Shown: positions 23,552 through 33,594 of the stretch, in pieces
How the letters are laid out: each line of letters begins with the position of its first letter
How positions within the stretch are numbered: position 1 is the first letter of the stretch
Source of the DNA: Lasioglossum baleicum
Lineage: Eukaryota; Arthropoda; Insecta; Hymenoptera; Halictidae
Direction: 5' to 3'
DNA length: 64,000 nucleotides
Assembly: GCF_051020765.1 (NCBI RefSeq)
Contig: NC_134946.1
Location: 6,747,239-6,811,238, forward strand
Position numbers and translations under genes: made by a program
Notes under the pieces: model-generated
Seen by the model: the letters and a program-made list of their open reading frames with translations, nothing else
Database searches by the model: none
What the model was told of the DNA's origin: nothing

Positions 23552-23976
23552 TAGTTACACACATCGATTAACATACACAGGAGCTACAAGCGGTTAAAAA
23601 TTATGAAAATCGTAGTTTTACACGAATTTTGACTTTCTGCTTAAAATCCACAGATTCTTACATCTATCGGTGCGTGTCGTTTTCTCCAGCTTCAACCGAT
23701 TTCGATAAAATTTTCAGTATGTGTATAACTAACATAGATCTACAAAACAAATCTTTTAAATTTTCATCAAGGGCCCACAAATAAAAAAGTTGTAAAAAAT
23801 GCCTTCTTTATTTTTGCGTGTAACCTTGTAAATTGCAATTTTTGGGGAATCTTTTTTGCATATCATTTCGCAAACCGATACTTCTAATTGATTATAAAAG
23901 ATCAGGTCGTTTGGTACAATTACAAAAAAGTTATTCTATTTTAAAGGGCGTACGAATACTTTTTACACTCACTGTA

Positions 23977-26870
23977 TGTTATTATCAACGGGAGATATTT
24001 CTTTGTCAGATCAGACGCAAAAGTTCGAATATCCGGAGGAAAGAAAACACGACTTGCAGAATTTTCATAATTACCGGTACATATGAAATAAATAATTGAG
24101 CCACACAAACGTTGAACTCGATTTTCTCAGAACCTCTGAGATTCGAATAACAATAATACCGGTGCAAAGTCTATTATATAACTTTCATTAGTTGAACCAC
24201 CTTCAAAGAAAAATGCCGATCAGACCGAACAGCTCTGGACGAAAAGATTTCAGCTGATTCCTTGAAAATCGACTTGCCGAAGTTCGCCGGTATTAAAAAT
24301 CATCCGTTCGCGGCGTATCCGTCGTGACGCGCGTCAAATGCGAACAGAGGGAACGTAAACCAATTAAAAGTGGAAAGAAGAGAAAAAAGAAGAGAAGAGG
24401 AAGTAGGCTACTGCTAGTCAGGCGAAGGAACGGTAAAGGGAGGATGGGAAATCAAAAGGGAGCATTAAAAGTTGTCGATGCTTTAGCGGCGCAGCGGTCG
24501 TTGCCAGAAAGGACTCCTTTGGGAGTACATAGGACGAGAATCACGGTGGCTGGGTGGCAGGGGGGAAAGCCCATTCCGCTCATCTGCCGAGTCATAAAGC
24601 AGATAGTACAGTTCTATATCCTCGAAAATACATAAATCTTGGCTGGGCGTAATGTACGAGAAATGAGTCCTCGCGTAAAATAAATGATCGGATCAGCCGT
24701 CGCGTCGCGCGTCGTTTCCAATGAAGACGTTACCCACCCGTAACAGCACACCGCCCCAACTGCCGACTTATCGACTTCGATACGAGATCGCGCGTTGGTA
24801 GCATCGTTAATAATACGACGGATCACTGATTCCGTAACGAGAGCAAGAATTAGAATCTCCGACGTGAATCGTTCGTTGGACGAAGAGTCCTTTTGATTCT
24901 AAAAACCGACTGAATCGGACCGAACCGGGGATGGCAGTTCCGTACAATTTTTCCACGATCACGCGGAAACTGCTGGATAAAACCGTTGATTCTTTGAAGC
25001 GCTTCAGAGAATAAGGCCCCGCTTCAAGCGGATACCATATGACTCGCTGTTGAACATTCGTTCAATCTTTGGCGTCTCGTTCCGATAGTTTTATTCCACG
25101 AACCGGCACACGTAAATTGGCGAATCCTCGATAATATGCGTTTTATCAACTCGTCCCTTTGAAATGCCTATCGTATCGTTCCTCTCTCGCTTACTCTCGT
25201 TCCCGTCACACCCTTTCCCTCGAGGTAAATCCCCCCAGCTGTCTAAAGCCACTTTTCCCTGGCGTTTGCAAGATACACTGCTTTTATCGGCACGGCAAGC
25301 AGTCTGGGAATGCTAACGTTGCCAACGTTGACGATGAGACGATGGGGTGGAAGGATGCTTGCCAGAGAACGACAAATTTGGTAGGCGACGCTCATTTTCG
25401 GGGATAGACAGTACCCTGACTCTCTGTAGAGCTTAGCACGTTCGACTGTCTCACAGACATGGAGCTCTTTGAAACTTCTTAACAAACGTTGGGTACCCTT
25501 CTGTATTTTTCATGGTAATAATTATTGTCTCCACTGTTTTTGAAAATATGAAGAAGCTTTATTAGCCAATGTTTTTTGGTATAAAGAGGACAATAATATG
25601 GAAATAACTGCTTTTTTGTAGGTGAAAGAGTTTCGGAGATCTCAAGGTCACCTTCAATTTCTCTAACCCCTTTCCTTTTTTTTGAAATTTTAAAAAATAC
25701 ACTCTATAGATCTGTGTCAATTATACGTATTCTGAAAATTTCATCAAAATTGGCCAGTGTTGTAATAAGCTACAAATATTTAACGATGGTGAAAATTGCA
25801 GTTTTTTCACAATTTTCATCCTATAACTCAGATAAATCTAAGGAGTTTTACATCTTTCAAAATGCCTGTAGTTTTCTCCACATAAGAACGCGAATAATTT
25901 TTAAATTTTTAATATTGGCCCACATATAAAAAAGTTGTAAACAACAACTTTTATTCTTTTCTTTGTAATTCCGACCAATTGCAATTATTTCATAATTACG
26001 TTTTCACGTCACGGGGGAAATTAATTGTTCTAACTTCCCAAAAAAATCCAAGTCGTATGATCTGATATTTAAAAACTGATCGTCCTTTTAAAAACGTCCA
26101 ATTATTACTGTGATTCAGTAGTCGGGTATCAGTGTAGCCTAATCATTCTATTTTTAAGTAGGTTAAAGATCCACGACAAAATCCAACCTGTGAAAAAAAA
26201 CTGAAGGTTATGAAGAAAAATGAATAATGATCACCTAGCGGTTATCGAAACGCAAATGGGTGTCGATCAGCTTCGATTTTAGCCTCGCTATTTTCAGATT
26301 AGCATTTTACATTACATCGTCCAAGAAATCACGTGGTGCTAACGATGCTGAAGAAAACCTTGCAGATTCTGTTACTGTAACTATACCCGTCTCATTAATA
26401 AACAACTCGAACAAATGAGCGAAGACGGCTGGGCTAATTGGATACAGTTCCATTACCTTTTGAAATAAAATATTTCTCGCGTACGTAATGCGCAAGCTAA
26501 TTATCTATATTCAGTTTCATTCAGGATTATACTGGGACAATAAGCTCCGTGATTCTATAAGCTCCGTCGTTAATGAAAAATCATACTTATTTCTGACAAA
26601 CACTCGGTGGCACTTCAATGTTTCTGCGCGATCACAATGCTAAAAAAAACTTTCACGAGAAATATCGTGTCAGAACGACGATATCGAAATAACCCGAAAA
26701 ATGAGAGAAATTGGGTAATCCAAGCCCAGACTTGCAGCTTATTGACTCGGACGGATATTAATTACACCGAATCGATGACACGTGTGAACTTTTTTCCAAT
26801 TCACCTGCATTACTCCGAACACGCTCGAATCATGTGCATCGCACGCTGCGAACGTTGCACACGCTTTAAT
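23977..26870. other. No gene seen; CpG patch and old Tc1-like interior fragment
   Basis: CpG-rich DNA spans 24220-25500, with a Lys/Arg-rich frame from purine-rich sequence at 24324-24450. At 25690-25980 the sequence resembles the interiors of the Tc1-type elements at 823, 22746 and 44031 (for example GAAAATTTCATCAAAATTGG and CCCACATATAAAAAAGTTG). No terminal repeats were found for it. No exon was supported. Confidence 0.35.
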
Positions 26871-26879
26871 TATTATTAC

Positions 26880-26912
26880 TAGACTGCGAATTTCACGCAT
26901 TTACGGGTGGAA
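26880..26912. mobile_element. Solo left end of the TAGACTGCGG MITE family
   Basis: TAGACTGCGAATTTCACGC matches the family's left terminus. No right end follows before the next complete copy at 26931. Confidence 0.5.
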
Positions 26913-26930
26913 TATCAAACAATGATAAAT

Positions 26931-27084
26931 TGGACTGCGGGTCTTTATGCACATTTAGTACAATTTTCATTTATTTCATATCTGCAAAGGCTAGTGGCGT
27001 GTTGGAAATAAGATTCTATTTTATTCCACTTTCTCTTAAAATTCGTCTACCAAAATTAAAAATTGCATAAACATCCGCAGTCTA
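26931..27084. mobile_element. hAT-like MITE, TAGACTGCGG family (154 bp)
   Basis: The ends are TGGACTGCGGGTCTTTATGC and GCATAAACATCCGCAGTCTA. Flanking TGATAAAT/ATGATAAT are similar, compatible with a decayed 8-bp duplication. Confidence 0.7.
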
Positions 27085-28610
27085 ATGATAATACCGTTGT
27101 AGTACTTACAGTTTATTAGAATCTTTGCAATTGATGCTGACAATTTTTATTTTGCACAAACATCGTAAGGAAAAGCCGTAAGAAAAAACGGGTTTGTTAA
27201 CAAAATTGGGCACACGGATAACCAGAAGTTAACGACCGACGTGTTCGTCGCGGCCGCTCGTTTCAAATTGCCTTCTTTTTTTGCAATCTGTGGCGATCGT
27301 AATTTTACAATTCTTCTGTCATTTCTGATTTTCTATTTTTGTAAATTTCGCTATATATAGGGTTGACTGTTAATAAACGCACATACATACATACACTATT
27401 CGTACTCCAACTCTATAATATATGCAGTCGAATTACTAGTAATAATTATCAGTAATAATTTATTACTGATATATTATTAACGAAATAATCATTTTTATTT
27501 AGGTTAACTTAAAACGAACTGAATGTCATTGCTTGAATAACTTAACTCATTTTGGTAACTATTTTTGGATATTAATTAACAACTAGGTACGTCGAACTCA
27601 CAGAAATTTGCATTATTCATTGTTTTCCCTCGAATTAAATTATACGAGATTGATATTAAACTTGATTTATTTTCCTATTTTATCGTGTGTTAAATATTTG
27701 CATAACTGAGGTATGACAACAAACCAGCGACCATATTTCGAAATGAAATATACCGCGTATATTGATTGAACGTATTTTCCTGTTTCCCTCTAAAATAGAA
27801 CGCGTATTATTGCAGAAGTACATAGTGTATAAAGTTTAAATACCGTACTATTCTTGTAATAGACACTATTTGACCTTTTAAGGTCTTCGGGTATCGTCTC
27901 CTCCATCGTATTGCATATCTTAAATAATTAAAAGCTGTTATCTAAATTATACAATTTTAACGTTAATAAATAAAGTCCGAGTATTATGTACAATTTAATT
28001 AATCTCCTAATATATGAATTTAAATTAAATTCTAGCTTCTCTGAAATGTCCGGTGAAAATGAAAATTTACAGAAATATTTCATTTCATCCCTTTATTTAA
28101 ATCCGTCACGCATAAATTATAATTACCATGTGACACAATCTCATTATTGTACTTTCCATTTGGAGTACAGCATCGATTGAGTTTCTCTAACGATTTCACT
28201 CATTTTACTCGCTGACTAACAACTAATGGAATAAATGTTGATGACATCGAATACCAGATTTCAACTTATTCAAAAATGCAGCAATTTATTTTTCTTTGTA
28301 ATCAGACCTGCACACACAAGGTCACGAAAGAGCTAATAAATAAAATAAAATAGTTGACACAGATTTAAATGCTTCGAAATTATAACAAAAGAAGTGAAAG
28401 AAGTAAAAATTGATACTTCGAGAACATGTAACATGAAACAGTTGAAACACTAACCAAATCGACTATTTGATTCACTTCTGCACACCGTGATCATTGAATG
28501 TCTCTTTCAATACCGAATGTTATTGCATCGATATTTCCATACTAGAAAATCTTTTTATCGATCCACTAACTACGAATAATTGATGGTCCACCATGTACAC
28601 TATACAGCCT
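27085..28610. other. AT-rich DNA without gene
   Basis: No domain, splice pattern or repeat end was recognised. A few ACATACATACATACAC-like units lie near 27380-27397. Confidence 0.4.
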
Positions 28611-28611
28611 T

Positions 28612-28842
28612 CGAACTCGGAGCTATTTTAACCCAAAAATTAAACATTTGTTTCTCCCTAGAATAATTTCATTTTATTTTAATCCTTATATACGAATATG
28701 AAATTGATATAATACCTCGTTCAATACTTAAATGTTTAGTAATTGATTAGACACCAACATATTTAATAATGTAAACAATATTTTGAATAATGGTACAGCA
28801 ATTTTTAGTGGTGTCTCTGAGTCACCACTCAAGTGCTAAGGA
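28612..28842. mobile_element. piggyBac-like MITE P2, sharing its TTAA with a P1 copy
   Basis: The left end is decayed (CTTCGAACTCGGAGC). The right end reads CTCAAGTGCTAAGGA and stops at TTAA 28843-28846, which is also the left target of the P1 element beginning at 28847. The two families abut at one TTAA. Confidence 0.7.
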
Positions 28843-28846
28843 TTAA

Positions 28847-29052
28847 CCCCTTGCCTTACAATATCATGTCTGACTCGTGATGAAGATTCTGAAAAGATTC
28901 CGATAAAAATGTATATTAATAATTTCCTTTAAACCGAAATAAAATTCTATTTTGGTCTTGTTAATACACAGCTATTGAAGAACATGCAATTTATATCAAT
29001 CAAAAAAAAGTTCTAATCACTGAAACCGTAAAATAAATCGAAGAGCAAGGGG
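28847..29052. mobile_element. piggyBac-like MITE, family P1
   Basis: The ends are CCCCTTGCCTTAC and GCAAGGGG, with TTAA at 28843-28846 and TTGA at 29053-29056. The interior has the P1 block CAATATCATGTCTGACTCGT. Closely related in sequence to the P1 at 59381-59617. Confidence 0.75.
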
Positions 29053-29056
29053 TTGA

Positions 29057-29898
29057 AAGCGTCCGAATATTACTGTGATTCGCCGTATCAATTCTTAATT
29101 TCATTTTCAGGTCGAGCTAACTGTAAGCCGACTGGCGAAGGAGTTCGAAAGATGTGAAAGGTGTTGGTGAGGGTGAAAGGGTTCCATATCCAGCGATTCA
29201 CCGTGTAGCAGACTAGAAACTCAACGAACGTGAAATCGCTTTCCGTCGACTTCGACTGTGTCCCAGGTTTCAGAGGTGCAGTCGTACACGCAACATTTCT
29301 TCGTATTATTTAAATCTCATTAAACTCGAATGCCAGTGGCCGTGGATACATCTTCGGAGTCACGGGTTGCGCGTGAGTGCGAGCGCAATCAGTGAAATGT
29401 ACGAGACGATACGGTTGATGCAACATAATGCCCGCCCAACCCCTCCTGTGCGAGCGCGTATAATGCACTCGACGCGACGGCACGGGATTTTCGGAATAAA
29501 TCGTCAAAACAAATAAAATCGTCGGTGCTGGGAGGGAGGAGGGTAATGCTCATAATTCCATGGGAGCGCGCGCGCGTGGACTCGTATCGATTCGAGCGCA
29601 GCCCGATGGTTTTGCAAAACAAACGCATCTACAGCCTATTCGTAGCCGGAGCACCCGTAATCTCTAATGCGTAATATCGGTGTTCACGGTGGAATGAGCA
29701 ACGCCAATAAAATTGAAATAAACCAGACCCCCGCGCCAAGGCGAAGTCTGCTGGTCAATAATATCGGCGTTGCAATCTATCGAGGACCGGTATATCGACC
29801 TGATCATTCGTACACACTACTTCGCTTGAGCAGCGGCGGATCTAGGCATCGGCTGCAGCTCAGAGCTCTGTTCGGTCAAAACAATTTACATTAAAAAC
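29057..29898. other. No gene seen; CpG-rich patch
   Basis: GC-rich sequence at 29100-29880 with frames open on both strands. No domain was recognised. Confidence 0.35.
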
Positions 29899-29900
29899 TT

Positions 29901-30308
29901 AAGGTGGTAGATTCGTTTCTAGGATTGCAAGGGTGCGGGCTGCGCCTTCTCATTTCTCGATGATGCAAAGAAAGCGTTCTTTCAGTAGTCGAAAGCGCTA
30001 GATAAAAGATCAATCTAGACCGCAGTAGCCCTCAGAAGTCCTATTTCTACGTTTACGAGGCGTAATTTGCATGATTCGACAGCATGTAGCCGTCCCAGAT
30101 TTATGAAATAGCGACCTGTGCAGCTTCATGCTTCTCAGTAATGCAAATTACACCTCGTAAACGCAAAAATAAGACTTTTGAGGGCAATTGCGGCCTTGAT
30201 TGATCTGTTATCTAGCGCTTTTGACTACTGACAAAACCCGTCTTTGCATTATCGACAAATGAGAAGGCGCATCCCGCAGGCTTGCAATCCTGGAAACGAG
30301 ACTTTCCG
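29901..30308. mobile_element. Foldback element, GGATTGCAAGG family
   Basis: Long inverted arms: the left TTTCTAGGATTGCAAGGG through GCGCCTTCTCATTT pairs with the right AATGAGAAGGCGC through TTGCAATCCTGGAAACG. Complementarity continues inward (CGTTTACGAGGCGTAATTTG and CAAATTACACCTCGTAAACG). The exact ends are blurred. TTAA at 29899-29902 may be the left target. A fragment of one end lies at about 49217-49305, and an interior block at about 957-1015. Confidence 0.7.
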
Positions 30309-30350
30309 TGTGCTTGAATGCAGTTTTTTTCCACACATTTCCTTCAATTA

Positions 30351-30636
30351 TTTTAAAATTATTTTAATGCTGAAATATTAATGACTAGACTGTAGATCTT
30401 CATGCATTTATAGAATATAAAATAAACTAGAATATATATATAAATATATGTATATATAAAATACGATAGAATTTTGTACAATTTTCGTTTGTTTTGAATG
30501 TACAAAGGCTGTTCCCATTAAAAATAGAATTTTATTTAATTCCACTTCCTTAAAATTTGTCGACAAAAATTGGAAAATGCATTAAACATCAGCAGTCTAT
30601 TAATTAGAGTCCGACTCGTTAAAATACGGCAAGGGG
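30351..30636. mobile_element. P1 + hAT-like composite (second copy, left part lost)
   Basis: The right P1 end TACGGCAAGGGG is followed by TTAA (30637-30640). A TAGACTG-family MITE occupies 30384-30600 at the same internal site as in the 7837-8278 copy. The P1 left end is missing. An (AT)n-rich expansion lies within the MITE at about 30430-30460. It is shared by duplication rather than independent insertion. Confidence 0.7.
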
Positions 30637-30640
30637 TTAA

Positions 30641-31140
30641 TTATCTGTGTCCAATTCCATGTGCTTGTCATTTGTTGCAATATTAAGGTCAAAATAAACA
30701 TCGTCGTCTCATATCGAAAGAAAACTGTATCCGCGCAATGCACTCATCGAAGCATTCATCTTCCTCGCTTTAAGATCTTTGTGTAACTGTATTGATAACG
30801 GAGTTAGAACAATTGCGCCACCTTGTGCATTGGAAAGGGTCTTGAAAATGTTTAGTGCAAGAAAAATTTGTTTTCACAATTAAAGAATGCTTAAATTTGA
30901 TGAAAACGCGCTTATTATATCTCAACTGGATTATAAAATCTGAATACAGAGAAATCTTTTGGAATCGCCGTATGGTTTGGTACACCCTATGCCGAGAATT
31001 CTTTTTTATTCTTACACGATTGGTCCATTGTATGTCGGAATGATTGGAAACGAATATCACATGTTCATATTCTGAAAAGTATCATGTCAACCATCTTTAG
31101 GAAAAAGATTGGTTTTATTGATTTTAGTCATTTTCTAACC
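30641..31140. repeat. Second copy of the 8.3-9.4 kb duplicated segment
   Basis: The stretch at 30750-30960 aligns with 8636-8830 (shared blocks: AACTGTATTGATAACGGAGT and GCACCTTGTGCATTGGAAAG-like sequence). The stretch at 30990-31030 aligns with 9400-9440 (TTATTCTTACACGATTGGT). The copy is shorter by internal deletion. Confidence 0.65.
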
Positions 31141-31149
31141 TTTTAAATA

Positions 31150-31640
31150 TGGAAGAAAACAAAGTGCGTTAGGAACATCTATATGAATAACTGGGCGGAA
31201 ATGGTTTTCTAGGATTAAAGCCAGTGATTTCAACCTTAGCAACGGAGAATACCCGGATAAACCCTGTACCACTGATGAAGATCAACTCGAAACTCTAATC
31301 GAGAATAACTCCCGCTACAAAATATCAAAAACTACCATCCACGAACATTTTTTGAAGATTGGATACGTAAATCGTTTTGATGTTTCCGCACAAAAAACTG
31401 ACGAATCGCATTTCCATCTGCGATTCGCTCTACAGACGAGAAAACACTATTTTCGAAGCAAATAGTAACGGATAATGAGAAATAGATTATATATATAATA
31501 ATTTTGAGGGAAAAAGATCCCAGGGTAAGCAAAATGAACCGCCATTACACACCTCAAAAGCCGATCCAAAAAAGCTACATTTCAAAGTTTTTTGCTGGAA
31601 AAACCGGACCAGCAAAACCTACGTGAAAGATGAAGAATGA
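31150..31640 (+). pseudogene. Mariner transposase pseudogene
   Basis: From 31211 the frame reads RIKASDFNLSNGEYPDKP, then TTDEDQLETLIENNSRYKIS, then TTIHEHFLKIGYVNRFD. This matches the N-terminal helix-turn-helix region of mariner transposases, which have the pattern DKPRSGRP...DEDQL..LIE.NPR.TTRE...HLK.IG (family knowledge). Further on QIVTDNEK corresponds to the block around the first catalytic Asp (IVTGDEKW). The frame has stops and frameshifts, and the second half is hardly readable. It is inactive. Confidence 0.8.
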
Positions 31641-33364
31641 TGAAGAGTTTATATAATTGCATGAAAATATATCGAAATTGAAACGTGCTGCCTTTGAATA
31701 TTCCTTAAAAATCGGCACGAACTTTCCGGACGAACCAATACACGTGAAAAAAGAAAACCGGTGCAGAGTTATACTTCTCCAACGATTGAATTCGATTCAC
31801 CAATTCCCAAAATGGAACTGAATAATAAAAAGTGAACTCCGCTTATTTCTTTACACAGGGTTAAACACGGGTGTCACTGTTGTTTCTCTGTTTCCAGTGC
31901 CAGTTCATCAAAAGTAGAAACTGATCCTACTTTGTTCACTAACCATTTTGGATGGTTTTCATTGTCGAGAGACGATTAAAATATAATTCGTTTCTAAATA
32001 TTAACAGCTTCAGCAAGCGAAAGGTGCAGCGAGAATAAATACCAATTGGCAGCTTAATAGTCGCGTTGCACTTTAAACTTTCGCGTTTCTCGTTAGTGAA
32101 AAATAACACGCTCAGCCAGACGGTTACAGGAACTCGTGTAAATTTTCAAAGTCACTTCGTCGAAATTCGAAATACCGGCGATCCTCGCGCGAGATATGAC
32201 GAGAGTCGTCACCGGGTTAATTGTTTGGTATACCGTCGCAACAAATAAAATGTTTGCCCGCGGTCCGTCAGCGAGCCAGGTCACGGATCGACCCGATAAA
32301 TCGAGAGGACAAAAGCTTCGAGTTTATTAGATCCATAATATTTTACAGGAAATTGTTTCTACGTGAAGCCATTTTTCACGGGCAGCCGATATGATGTATT
32401 ATCGGCGCGCGAGACCCGATACCGTCATCGTTATTGTTTTTCAACGGATTCTGTTTTTCCGCGACGCCTCGACGAAGCTGTTTCCCGCTCCGCTCTGCTC
32501 CACCCGGCTCCGATCTATTTCGTTCACGAATTTCTTTCTCTCTCCCTTCGCCACGCTGGAGAAGACACGGCGATACGACTCTGTCGCGACAAAAAGGATG
32601 AATCAAACCGTTACCGGTTACGTCGCTTCGGGAGAGCCAACGATCTTCTCTCCACGGAACTCTATACGAATCCAGGGAAACTGGTAAAAATGAAAGAAAT
32701 ACAGATCACAGGTGCGTCCAGGTAACGACGCCCGAGGTAGGTACGAACTCGCCAAGTTTTATTGAAGCATCTGTTGTGTGGGAGCAGCAGCTGATGGTCG
32801 AAACTGAGCCGAAAAGTTGGACGAACGTGGACACTGGAGGATCCTTCAGAAAGCCATTCGACGTGCGCGAGGATATTCCAGGGGGAGAGAACAAAGTCAA
32901 AAGGAGAAGGAAGAATCAAGGAGAACAAGCGAAATCCTGGGGCCAGCAAATAGGAATCGTTATTACGCTTCCGAAGGAGGATAAAGAAATTCTACAAGAG
33001 AAGTTGCCGGGACGCGAAACGAGCGGAAGAGATATACGTATATACGCGGTTCACTCGCCAGCTCGGGGTGAATGCAGAGGACTGATGCGAAGCAAACTGT
33101 CCAGAAGCGTGTCGCAGAAATGCGCGGCGGTCGACGCGACGCGACGCGACGCACGGTTAGTCCAAAATCCCTTTTCTAGACAAAATTCTACCCGAAAATT
33201 CTAGATACTATGAAAAAATGTTCCAGACGAAAATTCTAGGCTGTAGAATACTTTATCTCAATAACAAAGTGATTGGCTCTGTCGCAAGTTGACACACGCT
33301 AGTCAACTATTAATTACAGGGTTGACTTTGTATTAGGTACGTACAATTTAAATCAGTAGACATG
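31641..33364. other. No gene supported; CpG-rich patch with GACGC repeat
   Basis: The region 32360-33200 is CpG-rich and holds several overlapping open frames, the longest 142 codons at 32776-33204 on the plus strand. I see no domain or signal peptide, and frames on the other strand are open too. GCGACGCGACGCGACGCAC lies at about 33137-33155. This may be a conserved non-coding or promoter-like patch. Confidence 0.35.
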
Positions 33365-33368
33365 TCAA

Positions 33369-33590
33369 CCCCTTGCCGTATTTTAACGAGTCACACTCGT
33401 CACGAAGGTTTCAAACAAAGTCTAATAAATATGAATGTTACGCGTTTCTTTTTAAATGAAATAAAATCAATATTTAATAAATAAATGTTTTCATACAAGA
33501 AATATAAATTTTGTTTTCTCTTCTACGACATTCTTGTGGATAAATACGTTTCAATCACTGTAACTGTAGAGAAAATGATACAGCAAGGGG
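33369..33590. mobile_element. piggyBac-like MITE, family P1
   Basis: The ends are CCCCTTGCCGTATTTTAACG and CAGCAAGGGG, flanked by TCAA and TTCA, decayed forms of TTAA. The interior follows the P1 pattern (GAGTCACACTCGTCACGAAG and ATTCTTGTGGATAAATACG). Confidence 0.75.
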
Positions 33591-33594
33591 TTCA

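Larger units (their letters stand above)
22746..23974. mobile_element. Tc1-type foldback element carrying two nested insertions
   Basis: TA flanks (22744-22745 and 23975-23976) enclose CAGTGAGTGTAAAAAGTA and its inverse at the right end. The arms match those of the 6783 and 44031 copies. The left arm is interrupted by a TTAA-flanked element (22780-23304) and, beyond it, a TA-flanked element (23348-23551). The interior at 23640-23830 resembles the middle of the 44031 copy. No transposase frame remains. Confidence 0.8.

Noticed and set aside
32363..33204. 120- and 142-codon plus-strand ORFs
   Set aside because: Competing frames are open on both strands; no recognisable motif, and GACGC repeats shape the end of the longer one.
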